A stretch of 64,000 nt of DNA from Paenibacillus_I sp035510375 (GTDB lineage Bacteria; Bacillota; Bacilli; Paenibacillales; Paenibacillaceae), in NCBI RefSeq assembly GCF_035510375.1, contig NZ_DATKHG010000035.1; one strand, given 5' to 3'. The notes below the pieces were generated by a model. That model was not told the origin of the DNA. It saw only the letters and a list, made by a program, of their open reading frames with translations, and ran no database searches. The number at the start of each line of letters is the position of its first letter. Position 1 is the first letter of the stretch. Shown here in pieces: positions 42,176 through 51,393 of this stretch. A program made the position numbers and the translations under genes.

Positions 42176-43351
42176 CTACAGAATGGCGGCTCGGCTGCCG
42201 GCACCGGCAGGCTCTACCTTCTCCCACGTTCCGGTACGGGCGCTCTTCAGAACCGCATCGATAATCAGCATGATCTGATAGCCTTCTCTAAAAGAAGCGA
42301 CGGAATTCGAGGGCTTCCTGCCGTCCCTCACCGCTTCGTAAAAATGCTGCATCATATTTTTCAGGCTGTCGGTCCAGCCTTCCTCATGCCCGCCGGGGTA
42401 GTGCACGTAAGGGAGCGCCTCTTTCTTGAGCAGGCTGGGATCCCGTCTGACCGTCTCTCCCGGCCTGTCCCGGTAGCCGATCATAAGCCTGAACGGCTCC
42501 TCCTGCTTCCAGCTGCCGGAAGCGAGCGATCCGTCCAGCGTCAGCTCCAGCGCATTTTTGTTGCCGGCCGATACCTGCGACACCGTGAACACGCCGCGCG
42601 CGCCGTTATCGAATTTGACCAGAATCGAACAATAATCCTCCGTGCGGATGGCAACCGGTTCTCCGCGCTCTGCACTGCCGCTATCAAACGTTGCCGATCC
42701 CTTGACCGGTTTGTAACGCATCGGAATAACCGTCGACATGTCGGTCAATACCTCCGAAATGCGCAGGCCCGACACATATTGGCTCAAGTCGTACAGATGC
42801 GAGCCGATATCGCCGATCGCGCGCGTCGCTCCCCCGTACTCCGGCTCAATCCGCCAATTGTAATCCGTCTCATACAGCAGCCAATCCTGTAAATAATGGC
42901 CGCGCACGACCCGAATATCGCCCAGCTCGCCGTCCTGGACCATTCCCCGCAGATGCTGCACCATCGGAAACTGCCGGTAGTTGAAATGCACGCCGGTGAC
43001 CAGATCCTTCTGCTCAGCCAGCTGATACAAATCTTTCGCCTCCGCGCTTGTCAGCGTCAGCGGCTTCTCCGAGAGCAGATGCTTGCCGTGCAGCAGCACC
43101 TGCCTGTTCGTCTCATAATGCAGATGGTTGGGGGTGCAATTGTGGACGACGTCGATCTCCTTGTCCTTTAGCATATCCAGATAATTGCCGTACGCTTTCG
43201 GAATGTGCAAAGCGGCGGCGGTCTCCTCCGCACTGTTCCGGTCCTGCTGCGCAACCGCCACGATGTCTACGAATCCGAGTCGCCGGATCGCTTCGATATG
43301 CGCCTTGCCGATAAAGCCGGCTCCCAATATCGCTGCCCGTATTTTTCGCAT
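42176..43351 (-). CDS. Gfo/Idh/MocA family oxidoreductase
   Basis: A 391-residue NAD(P)-dependent sugar or inositol dehydrogenase. The Rossmann motif is AAILGAGFIGKAH, the cofactor/catalytic motif is HLLSEKPL, and the C-terminal domain follows with YLQDWLLYETDYNWRIEPEYGG and DIGSHLYDL. The ATG at 43351 is chosen because AAAGGACGGGAGG precedes it. It lies 19 bases after the permease gene. Substrates of this family include glucose, inositols and uronate derivatives. A second, distinct member is encoded in the same operon (45896-47062). Confidence 0.92.
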   Translation of the reverse strand: MRKIRAAILGAGFIGKAHIEAIRRLGFVDIVAVAQQDRNSAEETAAALHIPKAYGNYLDMLKDKEIDVVHNCTPNHLHYETNRQVLLHGKHLLSEKPLTLTSAEAKDLYQLAEQKDLVTGVHFNYRQFPMVQHLRGMVQDGELGDIRVVRGHYLQDWLLYETDYNWRIEPEYGGATRAIGDIGSHLYDLSQYVSGLRISEVLTDMSTVIPMRYKPVKGSATFDSGSAERGEPVAIRTEDYCSILVKFDNGARGVFTVSQVSAGNKNALELTLDGSLASGSWKQEEPFRLMIGYRDRPGETVRRDPSLLKKEALPYVHYPGGHEEGWTDSLKNMMQHFYEAVRDGRKPSNSVASFREGYQIMLIIDAVLKSARTGTWEKVEPAGAGSRAAIL

Positions 43352-43370
43352 ATCCTCCCGTCCTTTCCGG

Positions 43371-44351
43371 TTACTTGTTGACCGCCTTGCGGCCGAAAGC
43401 GACGGCAAGAATAATGATGAGCCCTTTCACGATCATTTGCTGGCTCACGTCAAGGCCCATAATGATCAAACCGTTATTGATCGTGCCGATCATCAGCGCG
43501 CCGATGACCGTTCCGATGACCGTTCCGACGCCCCCGAACAGGCTTGTGCCGCCCAGAATGACCGCCGCGATGACGGACAGCTCGTCTCCCTCGCCGAAGG
43601 TGTAGCGCCCGGAATACATCCGGCCGGCGTACAGCATGCCCGCGAGACCGGCCATCATGCCCGAGCCGATCATGACATACAGCTTCGTTCTGCTTACGTT
43701 GACGCCCGAGAAACGGGCCGCGTTCTGATTGCCTCCGGTGGCAAGCGTCCGCCTGCCGAATGCGGTTTTCTTCAGCACGATATGACCGAGCACCGCCGCC
43801 GTCAGCGTCCAGAAAAACATAACCGGAATGGTGCCGATTTCCCCTGATCCGAAAATAAACACATACGTTTTGTCGATGATAGGGACCGGCGCCGTGCCGG
43901 TAATCCACATGGCTAAGCCTTTGGCGACGCCCATCATGCCTAAGGTGACAAGGAACGAAGGAATCAGCACCCTGGTTACCAGCAGGCCGTTAATGAGGCC
44001 GATGACAAGTCCCGTGCCGAGTCCGGCCACGATCGCTCCGAGAATGCCGAAGCCCGACTCGAGCGCCATGGCGGAGGTCAACGACGACAGCGCCGCGATC
44101 GAGCCGACGGACAAATCGATTTCGGCGGCGCTGATGACGAAGGTCATCGCGACGCCCATAATGGAGATGATGGCGGTCTGGCGAATGATGTTCAACATGT
44201 TGGTAGTGGACAAAAAGCCGTCGTCACTCAGCGTGGCCGAGAAATAGATCAGCACGCCGACAAACGCGATATAAACGATATACTGTCTCCAATTAAACTG
44301 CCTGACGGCGGAAGCGCCGCCCGAAACCCCGCTAGAAGCCTTGGATAGCAT
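43371..44351 (-). CDS. CUT2 sugar ABC transporter permease, RbsC-like
   Basis: A 326-residue permease with eight to ten transmembrane helices and the RbsC-family blocks MGVAMTFVISAAEIDLSVGS, GLINGLLVTRVLIPSFLVTLG and AAVILGGTSLFGGVGTVIGT. It works as a homodimer with the fused-repeat ATPase encoded just upstream; the genes overlap by 20 bases. The substrate class is pentoses, inositols or similar sugars. Confidence 0.93.
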   Translation of the reverse strand: MLSKASSGVSGGASAVRQFNWRQYIVYIAFVGVLIYFSATLSDDGFLSTTNMLNIIRQTAIISIMGVAMTFVISAAEIDLSVGSIAALSSLTSAMALESGFGILGAIVAGLGTGLVIGLINGLLVTRVLIPSFLVTLGMMGVAKGLAMWITGTAPVPIIDKTYVFIFGSGEIGTIPVMFFWTLTAAVLGHIVLKKTAFGRRTLATGGNQNAARFSGVNVSRTKLYVMIGSGMMAGLAGMLYAGRMYSGRYTFGEGDELSVIAAVILGGTSLFGGVGTVIGTVIGALMIGTINNGLIIMGLDVSQQMIVKGLIIILAVAFGRKAVNK

Positions 44352-45825
44352 GCTGCAGCTCCTCCTCTGATGTGATGTCCTTGCGCATGAATTGCTTGAC
44401 CGCCTTGCCGTCGTGGAATACGAGGATGCGGTCGCTTACCGCCAGAAGCTCGGGCATCTCCGAGGAGACGAGCAGGATGCTTTTGCCCTCGTCGGCCAAG
44501 CTTCGGACCATCTCGATAATTTCCGTTTTCGCCCGGATATCGATGCCGATCGTCGGCTCATCCAGCATGATGATCTCCGGCGAATTGGCGAGCCATTTCG
44601 CGAAGACGATCTTCTGCTGGTTGCCGCCCGACAACAGCCTGGATTCCTTATAGATCGAATCCGTCTTGATGTTCAGCCTTGCGACCCATTCCTCGGCCAC
44701 CCGGTCTCCCTTCCTGTCGTTGACAAGCAAGTTGGTCACCTTGGAGATCGAAGGGAGCAGAATGTTATCCTTCACCTCATGCTCCAGCACGAGCCCCTGC
44801 ACCCTTCTGTCCTCCGGCACTAAGGCAAACCCGTGCCCGATCGCGTCCTGCGGCGACCGAATCGACGCTTTCCGGCCCTTGATATAAACGTCGCCTTCGG
44901 TAATCGGATCGATGCCGAACAGCGCCCGCATCGTCTCCGTCCGCCCGCTTCCCATCAAGCCCGCGATGCCGAGAATTTCACCGTGATGCAGTTCAAAGTC
45001 GACGCCGTTGACGCGGTTGTTCGTTTTCAAACCCTGGACCTTGAGAATGACGTCTGCGCCGGCGACTCCCTTGCGAGGTCTCCACTCGAACTTCTCGAGA
45101 TTTTTGCCTGCGATATGCTGAATCACGCTATCCATGTCGAGCTCGTTCGTGTTGGCGGTAATAATGTGCTTGCCGTCGCCCATAATCGTGATCCGGTCGC
45201 AAATCTCAAAAATTTCCTCCATCCGGTGCGAAATATAGATGATGGAAATCCCTTTCCGCTTCAGGCGGCGGATGAACTCGAACAGCACTTCGGTCTCCCT
45301 TTTCGTCAGGGAAGAGGAAGGCTCATCCATGATGAGCAGCTTCGTTTCCTTCGACAGCGCCTTGGCGATCTCGGTCATTTGCCAGTAGCCGACGCCCAGC
45401 TCCCCGACCAGATCGTCCGGCTTCATGTCGACGTCCAGTTCCTCCAGCAGCTGCCGGGTCCGACGCACGCACGCCTTGTCGTCGATCAGGCCCAGCTTCG
45501 TCCTCGGTTCTCTTTCGAGAAAAATGTTCTGCGCCACAGTCAGGGTGGGCACAAGGCTGAACTCCTGAAAAATCATCGATACGCCGTGCTTTTCGGCGTC
45601 CTTGGGCGACGCGATGCTCACCTCGGCGCCGTCGATGGCGATCTGCCCGGAATCAAGTGTGTACACGCCCGTCAAAATTTTCATCAACGTCGATTTGCCG
45701 GCGCCGTTGCCGCCCATCAGGGCATGCACTTCCCCGCGCCGCAGCTCGAAGCCGACCTTGTCAAGCACTCTGATGCCGTTGAACGATTTCGATATATCGC
45801 GCATTTCCAGTATTGGCGTTTCCAT
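44332..45825 (-). CDS. CUT2 sugar ABC transporter ATP-binding protein, RbsA-like
   Basis: A 497-residue protein with two ATPase modules. Module 1 has GGNGAGKSTLMKIL and a signature close to LGVGYWQMTEIAKAL, with LLIMDEPSSSL. Module 2 has a degenerate P-loop (GLMGSGRTE) and the signature LSGGNQQKIVFAKWL with IIMLDEPTIGID, the usual RbsA/MglA asymmetry. The ATG at 45825 follows AAAGGGGGG; the frame extends upstream without a ribosome binding site. It overlaps the permease gene. Confidence 0.94.
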   Translation of the reverse strand: METPILEMRDISKSFNGIRVLDKVGFELRRGEVHALMGGNGAGKSTLMKILTGVYTLDSGQIAIDGAEVSIASPKDAEKHGVSMIFQEFSLVPTLTVAQNIFLEREPRTKLGLIDDKACVRRTRQLLEELDVDMKPDDLVGELGVGYWQMTEIAKALSKETKLLIMDEPSSSLTKRETEVLFEFIRRLKRKGISIIYISHRMEEIFEICDRITIMGDGKHIITANTNELDMDSVIQHIAGKNLEKFEWRPRKGVAGADVILKVQGLKTNNRVNGVDFELHHGEILGIAGLMGSGRTETMRALFGIDPITEGDVYIKGRKASIRSPQDAIGHGFALVPEDRRVQGLVLEHEVKDNILLPSISKVTNLLVNDRKGDRVAEEWVARLNIKTDSIYKESRLLSGGNQQKIVFAKWLANSPEIIMLDEPTIGIDIRAKTEIIEMVRSLADEGKSILLVSSEMPELLAVSDRILVFHDGKAVKQFMRKDITSEEELQHAIQGF

Positions 45826-45895
45826 CGGTAGCCCCCCTTTCAAGACGGGACCGGAAGCGCTTCGCGCCCCGATCCCCTTCTTCTTGTCCAATATG

Positions 45896-47062
45896 CTACT
45901 CTGACGTTCTGACCCATTTGCCGCTTGCGGCCGATTCGAGAATCGCGTCGGAAATGACGGAAATGCGGTAGCCGTCATAGAAGTTCGGAGAAACCTCCGT
46001 GTCGTTTACGATCGACGCGATGAAATCGTGCGCTTCGATAATCTTCGTCTCGCCGTAGCCGATGCCGAGCGCCGGAATCGGCCACAGCGCGCCGCCGTTC
46101 GGATGCGCGGGACCGGTATAGATCGTGCGGAAGCCGCGCCGGTCGTCCGGATCGTTCGAGAAGCAGACCTGCAGCTCGTCGCGGCGCTCATAGTTGAAGG
46201 ACAAAGAACCTTTGTCGCCATGTATATCAAACGTCAGGAAGTTGTTTCGGCCCCACGCGTTGCGGGTCGCTTCAATGCTGCCCACAGCGCCGTTCTCGAA
46301 ACGAATCAGCGTGCTGATTTCATCGTCAACGTCGACCGCCTGCTTTTGCACGTCGCCGGCCGCCTTCACGGTGCCGAGCTTGTCGGCCCCGCCGGATTGA
46401 ACCGGGCGCTCCTTGATCCAGGTGTTCGCCGTACCCATAACCTCGGTAATCTCGCCGACCAAATAACGGGCAAAATCGATCACATGCGTAGCGATATCGC
46501 CGAGCGTGCCCGAACCCGCGATGTCCTTGCGAAAACGCCACGACAGCGGCGAATTCGGGTCTGCCGACCAATCCTGCAAATAGGTGCCGCGGAAATTCAG
46601 TATGTTGCCGATTGCGCCTTCTTCAATGTATTTCTTCGCCAATGTAACGGCAGGGGTGCGGCGGTAGTTGAAAGCCACCATATGCTTGACGCCCGCTTTG
46701 TTGACCGCCTCCAGCATCTGCTTCGCTTCTTCGGTCGTGCGCGCCAGCGGCTTCTCGGAAATGATGTGCTTGCCGGCTTGCGCAGCGGCAATTGCGATTT
46801 CGGCATGCGTGTTGTTCGGGGTCACGATATCGATGATGTCGATTTCCGGATCCTCGACGACGCGCCGCCAGTCGGAGGAGTAATTGGCGAAGCCGTAACG
46901 GGCCGCCGCATCCTTCGCCAGCTCATCGTTGATATCCACTACGGTTTGACGAAACGGAATGGCCGGCGCCGGCCAGAAAAACATCGGCATGCCCGCATAG
47001 GCGAGCGAGTGCGCCTTGCCCATGAAACCTCCGCCGATCATTGCCACTTTCAATGTACGCAT
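45896..47062 (-). CDS. Gfo/Idh/MocA family oxidoreductase
   Basis: A 388-residue NAD(P)-dependent dehydrogenase with MIGGGFMGKAHSLAY, HIISEKPLARTTEEA and FNYRRTPAVTLAKKYIEEG, the catalytic-site neighbourhood GTLGDIATHVIDFARY, and the C-terminal sheet. It differs clearly from the other family member in this operon and probably acts on another intermediate of the same sugar. A hairpin region (47103-47153) separates it from the binding-protein gene. Its ATG at 47062 follows a GGAGAG segment. Confidence 0.93.
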   Translation of the reverse strand: MRTLKVAMIGGGFMGKAHSLAYAGMPMFFWPAPAIPFRQTVVDINDELAKDAAARYGFANYSSDWRRVVEDPEIDIIDIVTPNNTHAEIAIAAAQAGKHIISEKPLARTTEEAKQMLEAVNKAGVKHMVAFNYRRTPAVTLAKKYIEEGAIGNILNFRGTYLQDWSADPNSPLSWRFRKDIAGSGTLGDIATHVIDFARYLVGEITEVMGTANTWIKERPVQSGGADKLGTVKAAGDVQKQAVDVDDEISTLIRFENGAVGSIEATRNAWGRNNFLTFDIHGDKGSLSFNYERRDELQVCFSNDPDDRRGFRTIYTGPAHPNGGALWPIPALGIGYGETKIIEAHDFIASIVNDTEVSPNFYDGYRISVISDAILESAASGKWVRTSE

Positions 47063-47102
47063 ATTGTTTTCTCTCCTCTATACATAGGATGAAGTTCGCT
47101 GA

Positions 47103-47153
47103 CCTGAACCCTTGGGCCGCGGCCGGTCCCGCTGGAACCGGCCGCAGTTCAGG
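47103..47153 (-). terminator. Intercistronic hairpin after the CUT2 binding-protein gene
   Basis: CCTGAAC (47103-47109) pairs with GTTCAGG (47147-47153), and inside it GCGGCCGGT (47119-47127) pairs with ACCGGCCGC (47137-47145). There is no T-tract. It lies in the 130-base gap behind the binding-protein gene. Such structures often protect the upstream mRNA and raise binding-protein levels over the rest of the transporter; that role is inferred. Confidence 0.6.
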
Positions 47154-47192
47154 GACTTGCATAAAGCGCTGTGTGAAAGCTGCCCGTGCGTA

Positions 47193-48431
47193 TTACTTCG
47201 CTGCGTCTTGAATCGTTTTCGGCGCATCCGCCTGGTAAACCGTTTTCCATGCGTCGAGAATGTTGTCCTTTGTAACCGACAGGGCCGGAACCGCCACATA
47301 GGCCGGCGCTTCCTTGCCGAGCAGCGCATATCCCGCCAGAATCGCTTCGGCAACGCCCTGATCGTACGGCAGCTGGGCGCCGAGACCTTTGATCATGCCG
47401 CCGGATGCGATGTCGAGCGCCACGTTGGTGCCGAGGTCGATCGTCGTAATGACGAGGTCGTCGCGGCCCGCCGAACGGGCTGCCGCCAGAGCGCCTTCCG
47501 CCGGAACGTCCCAGACGACGAAGATGCCTTTGAGGTTCGGATTTTTGGTCAGCATGGCGGAAGCGACCTTCTCGCCGTCGTTCGGTCCCGTGATGCCGCC
47601 GCGCTCCGCTATCTTGATGTTCGGATACTTCTCGGCGATCGTCTTTTCAAAAGCGTCTGTCCGCTGCTTCGTAACGAAGAAGTCGGCATCGTGGTAAATC
47701 ATCCCGATCTCGCCTTCCTCGCCGATCGCCTGCGCCATAATGTTCGCCGCTTCCACGCCGTTCCCGTAGTTGTCCGCTGAAACGACGCTGACGTAATCCT
47801 GGCCTGCCTTCAGGCCGCTCGGCTTGTTGTCCATAAACACCAGCTTCACGCCTTGGGCGGCGGCTTTCTTGAACGCCTCGGCGGTGGAAACCGGGTCAAC
47901 CGGAATGCTGACGATCACATTCGGCTTCTGCGACAGGATCGTTTCGATGTCGGACACCTGGGTCTCGGCTTTGAAGTTCGCATCCGTCGTCGCAATGACC
48001 TCGATGCCCATTTTCGCAAACGTGTCCTTCAGCCCTTTGAGCTGGGCGGTCGACCAGTCGTTGCCCGCGTAGTGCATCGAGATGGCGGCTTTATAGCTGC
48101 CTTCCTTGATCTTCGCGAGCTCTTCCGGCGTCAGCTGAAGCGTCTTGCCGGATACGGCGCTTTCCCCTTCCGGCCCTTTGCTCAGGATCTCTTTATCCGG
48201 CAGCGACTGGTTGATCGTGATCGGCCCGTCCGCCGCGGTGTCCGCCGCCGTTCCGGCATTGGCTGCTCCGTTATCGGCAGCCGCGCCGTCGTTCGCCGAG
48301 CCCGTATTCGAAGCCGCATTGTTTTGCGTACCGGCATTATTGCCGCCGCTGTTGTTGTTTCCGCCGCAAGCGGCAAGAATCAGGCTGAATACAAGCACAA
48401 TCGCTGCCAAAGTGAAACTCGATTTTCTCAT
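47193..48431 (-). CDS. CUT2 sugar-binding lipoprotein, RbsB-like
   Basis: A 412-residue periplasmic-binding-protein type 1 lipoprotein. The signal peptide ends with the lipobox LILAAC, and an unusually long Asn/Gly/Ala/Asp-rich linker (about 25-75) precedes the ligand domain (AAISMHYAGNDWSTAQLKGL, VIVSIPVDPVSTAEAFKKAA, YVSVVSADNYGNGVEAANIM). The ATG at 48431 is chosen because AGGGGG lies nine bases upstream. It lies 26 bases after the isomerase gene. Confidence 0.93.
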   Translation of the reverse strand: MRKSSFTLAAIVLVFSLILAACGGNNNSGGNNAGTQNNAASNTGSANDGAAADNGAANAGTAADTAADGPITINQSLPDKEILSKGPEGESAVSGKTLQLTPEELAKIKEGSYKAAISMHYAGNDWSTAQLKGLKDTFAKMGIEVIATTDANFKAETQVSDIETILSQKPNVIVSIPVDPVSTAEAFKKAAAQGVKLVFMDNKPSGLKAGQDYVSVVSADNYGNGVEAANIMAQAIGEEGEIGMIYHDADFFVTKQRTDAFEKTIAEKYPNIKIAERGGITGPNDGEKVASAMLTKNPNLKGIFVVWDVPAEGALAAARSAGRDDLVITTIDLGTNVALDIASGGMIKGLGAQLPYDQGVAEAILAGYALLGKEAPAYVAVPALSVTKDNILDAWKTVYQADAPKTIQDAAK

Positions 48432-48457
48432 GGACATAAACCCCCTGTTTTTAATAG

Positions 48458-49276
48458 TCACGCCTTCTTCATCAATTGTTCATCGATATACCGCTTGCTG
48501 ATTGCCGCGCCCTGGAACGGATCCTCATGGCTGTCCAATTCCACCGTGATCCAGCCATTATAATCGCTTTCACGCAGTGCCGCCATCATAGTGTCGAAAC
48601 GCTGTTGGCCCTCTCCCAGCGGGAGGAAAGCGCCTGATCCGTAGTCTTTGAAGTGCACGTACTTGATGCGGTCCGCATAAGCGCGTATCACCGCAACCGG
48701 ATCTCCGCCGCCCGCTTCGATGTGAGCGGTATCCGGGCACAAATGAATGGCGGTCAGCTTCATCAGCCGTTCAAGCTGATCCGGTCTTTCGACGCAGGTG
48801 CCGAGATGCGGATGATAGCTGGCAATCAATCCGTTCCGGTCAGCCAGTTCGGCAGCGCGGTCCAAAGCTTGGCCGAGCATCGTATAATCCTCATCCCGAA
48901 TGCCGTCCGCGCGTACCGCTCCGCCGCCGAACACCAGATGTTCCGCGCCTGCGGCCGCAGCCATTTCCGCAACCTTCCCGATCTTCGCGAACTCCTCCTC
49001 CAGAATATCCCCGTAAATAAAATTGGCTCCGGTGTAGACGCCGATCAAGGACAGCCCATGGTCGTCCAGCAGCTGTCGAAACTCGTCCAGCCGGCCTTCA
49101 TACTGCATCAGATTACCGTCAAACAGTTCGATTCCCTGGTACCCCGCCGCCGCGATGTCTTTAATGGCCTGCTCCGTGGACCCGTTTGCCAAGTAATACA
49201 GGTCCTTGACCGAAGTAACCCCGGCGGGATGACCGACTACACCACCCCATGTGTTCGTCTGATAACCCCACTTCAC
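48458..49276 (-). CDS. Sugar phosphate isomerase/epimerase (xylose isomerase-like TIM barrel)
   Basis: A 272-residue AP-endonuclease-2-type TIM barrel, a family with inosose dehydratases (IolE) and ketose epimerases. Likely metal ligands are in GIELFDG, IASYHPHLGT, HLCPDTAHI, YVHFKDY and WITVELDS. The GTG at 49276 is chosen because GAGGAGG lies seven bases upstream. It is the first gene of the long minus-strand sugar operon. Together with two Gfo/Idh enzymes it suggests catabolism of an inositol-like or keto-sugar substrate. Confidence 0.9.
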   Translation of the reverse strand: MKWGYQTNTWGGVVGHPAGVTSVKDLYYLANGSTEQAIKDIAAAGYQGIELFDGNLMQYEGRLDEFRQLLDDHGLSLIGVYTGANFIYGDILEEEFAKIGKVAEMAAAAGAEHLVFGGGAVRADGIRDEDYTMLGQALDRAAELADRNGLIASYHPHLGTCVERPDQLERLMKLTAIHLCPDTAHIEAGGGDPVAVIRAYADRIKYVHFKDYGSGAFLPLGEGQQRFDTMMAALRESDYNGWITVELDSHEDPFQGAAISKRYIDEQLMKKA

Positions 49277-49338
49277 TGTTTTACCTCCTCGAAAAGTACT
49301 ATTTGTGCTCACCCTGCGATATATCGCTATGATCGCTC

Positions 49339-49365
49339 TACTTTTAACGCCGAGCGTTAAAAGTA
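49339..49365. promoter_or_regulatory. 27-bp inverted repeat in the leader of the CUT2 operon
   Basis: TACTTTTAACGC (49339-49350) and GCGTTAAAAGTA (49354-49365) are perfectly complementary around three bases. Each arm contains TTTTAACGC, the same core as the upstream block A of the promoter (TTTTTAACGCAT at 49457-49468). It lies about 40 bases downstream of the predicted start site. It may be an extra operator, for instance for the ROK protein encoded at the operon end or for the same activator as block A. Confidence 0.65.
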
Positions 49366-49398
49366 AGCTGGTGAAGCTATTACTATTGCCTTGCACTC

Positions 49399-49468
49399 AG
49401 TATAAAAGATATAACTTTCGAGTCACAGGAGAGTAATTTAGCCTGCAGGGTAGGATTTTTTAACGCAT
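49399..49468 (-). promoter_or_regulatory. Promoter of the CUT2 operon with blocks A and B shared with the CUT1 operon
   Basis: On the minus strand: block A ATGCGTTAAAAA (49457-49468), block B GGCTAAATTACTC (49431-49443), then CTTTTATACT with the -10 box TATACT (49399-49404). The spacing is identical to that at 54988-55057 (A core to B core 26 bases, B core to -10 end 30 bases). Blocks A and B both look like a TTAAA-type half-site in the same orientation, as expected for an AraC-family activator just upstream of the -35 region. Confidence 0.75.
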
Positions 49469-49519
49469 TCGATTTTTATCATCAAAATTATTCATCCTCA
49501 TCCATTATTCACAATAAAA

Positions 49520-49557
49520 ATAACGACCTGCTTTCAACGATGAACGTTAAAAGCAGG
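49520..49557 (-). terminator. Terminator of the CUT1/isomerase operon
   Basis: CCTGCTTTCAACG (49527-49539) pairs with CGTTAAAAGCAGG (49545-49557) with one mismatch, and the minus strand continues with a T-rich stretch (TTATTTTTATTG). It lies 18 bases after the stop of the isomerase gene at 49576. Confidence 0.75.
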
Positions 49558-49575
49558 CCGTTGAAGCCTCGTCTG

Positions 49576-50433
49576 TTATCGACCGGTCTTGCCCCAGTCA
49601 AGCTCTTTCAGCTTCTGTCTCAGAAACGCAAGCGAAGTCTCGGCATACCAGTCCGGGTCGGCCTTGCGCGTATGGAATCCGACCTCCATGGACAGATAAC
49701 CTTTATAGTCGACCGCTTTGAGCGCCTTCAGCACGGCGTCGAAATTGCCGTAGCCCTGCCCCGGGGGCAGACGGTCGTTATCCGAAATATGAACGTGGCG
49801 CAGCTTGTCCTTCATCCGGTACACATAATCGCTCGGCACCTCGTTGCGGTACAGCGCATGGAATGTGTCGAACATGACGTGCACGTTGTCCAACCCGGTA
49901 TCCGCGGCCAAATCCAATGCATCGTCCGCGGTTTCGATCAGGTTGCTGTCCGTCGGCGTCGGCTCGACGACCATGTCGATCCCGAGCTCCTTCGCGTAAG
50001 CCGCGCACTCCTTCAGCCCTTCGAGACTATAACGGAATGCTTCACGCTGGCTTGTGCCGTGAACGACCCAACCCGCCACCCAGATGACGGTCGGGCACTG
50101 CCAATCGTGCGCGAGCCGGATGACGTCCTTGTAATGCTTGACCGTGAACGCCCTTTCCTCCGGCAGCGGAGAAGACGGATTCATGCCCGGACCGCCGCCC
50201 GGCGCAGGCAGCATGGCCGCCACCTTCAGCTTGTTGCGCTCCAGCACCCTGCCGATCTCGGCCCTTTTCTCCGCCGATAAATAGTCCGGCCAAGCATGCG
50301 GGCTGGCGCAGCCGATCTCGATGCCGTCATAGCCGATGCCCGCCAGACGCGAGATCGTCTCCTCCAGCGTGTAGGAGGGCAGCCACGAAGGAAAACTGCC
50401 GTAAACCCATGTGTTGAACGAAATGCCTTTCAT
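49576..50433 (-). CDS. Sugar phosphate isomerase/epimerase (TIM barrel)
   Basis: A 285-residue member of the xylose isomerase-like TIM-barrel superfamily. Probable metal-site segments are GIEIGCASPHAW, MVVEPTPTDSNLIE (Glu ligand), VHVMFDTFHALYR (Asp and His), HVHISDNDR (His) and LSMEVGF (Glu). The set fits D-tagatose 3-epimerase/IolE-like enzymes. It is the last gene of the second CUT1 operon, 69 bases after the permease gene, and is a different subfamily from the isomerase at 48458-49276. Confidence 0.9.
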   Translation of the reverse strand: MKGISFNTWVYGSFPSWLPSYTLEETISRLAGIGYDGIEIGCASPHAWPDYLSAEKRAEIGRVLERNKLKVAAMLPAPGGGPGMNPSSPLPEERAFTVKHYKDVIRLAHDWQCPTVIWVAGWVVHGTSQREAFRYSLEGLKECAAYAKELGIDMVVEPTPTDSNLIETADDALDLAADTGLDNVHVMFDTFHALYRNEVPSDYVYRMKDKLRHVHISDNDRLPPGQGYGNFDAVLKALKAVDYKGYLSMEVGFHTRKADPDWYAETSLAFLRQKLKELDWGKTGR

Positions 50434-50502
50434 GCTTTCCAGCCCCCTTATATGATAAGTACAGTTCCGCCGTTAGGTATATCTACCTACCGAGGGAATC
50501 CG

Positions 50503-51393
50503 TCAGACGACATCCTCCCGGTACAAAAACCGGATAAACAGCGACGTGATTACCATCACGACGATCAGGAACACCCACGATACCGCGGAGGCGTATCCGG
50601 TCTCCCAGAATTTGAACGCAATCCGGTAGATCTGGGAGCTGAACAGCTCCGTGCTGACCCCGGGGCCCCCGTTGGTCAGAATCCAGACGACGTCGAACGA
50701 TTTGAACGAGTCGATGGTCCGGATGAGCAGCACGACGAGTATGACCGATTTGAGCTGGGGCAGCGTAATGTACCGGAAAATCTGCCAGGCGTTCGCGCCG
50801 TCGATGTTGCCCGCCTCATACGGCTCGGATGACAGCGATTGCAGGCCGGCCAGCAAAGACAGCACGACAAAGGGCGTCCACTGCCACACGTCCACCAGAA
50901 TGACGACCGGCATCGCATAGAGGTACTCACCCAGCCAATTGACCGGATCCGCCCCGAACCATGCTCCGGCGAAATAATTGATCAGCCCGTAATCGGTATT
51001 GAACATCCACCGCCAGAGCAGTCCGACCGCGACCGGCGTCACCATCATCGGCAGCAGCAGGAAGGTCCGGATGAACGTGATGCCCCTCACCTGCCGGTTG
51101 AGCAGCACCGCCAACGCCATCCCCAGCACGAATTCGATGCCGACCGAGAAAAACACGAACGTCAGCGTATTCCGGAACGCCGCCCGGATATTGGTGTCTC
51201 CCCATGCGCGGACGAAGTTGTCGACCCCGTTGAAGACGAAGCTGCCGGTTTCGGTCGCTTTGTAGCCTGTGAAGCTGGTAATGAGCGAGAAGGCGAGCGG
51301 TACGACCGTCATGAAAATGAGGATGGCCAGCGTCGGGACGAACAGATAATACTTGAACGCTCCCGATTCGATCCTGAGCTTTTTCACTCCCAT
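50503..51393 (-). CDS. CUT1 sugar ABC transporter permease, MalF/UgpA type
   Basis: A 296-residue permease with six transmembrane segments and the EAA loop YEAGNIDGANAWQIFRYITLP. It overlaps the end of the alcohol dehydrogenase gene by ten bases. It is the partner of the MalG-type permease at 52479-53330, but the two permease genes are separated by the dehydrogenase gene, which is unusual. No ATPase gene is present. Confidence 0.92.
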   Translation of the reverse strand: MGVKKLRIESGAFKYYLFVPTLAILIFMTVVPLAFSLITSFTGYKATETGSFVFNGVDNFVRAWGDTNIRAAFRNTLTFVFFSVGIEFVLGMALAVLLNRQVRGITFIRTFLLLPMMVTPVAVGLLWRWMFNTDYGLINYFAGAWFGADPVNWLGEYLYAMPVVILVDVWQWTPFVVLSLLAGLQSLSSEPYEAGNIDGANAWQIFRYITLPQLKSVILVVLLIRTIDSFKSFDVVWILTNGGPGVSTELFSSQIYRIAFKFWETGYASAVSWVFLIVVMVITSLFIRFLYREDVV

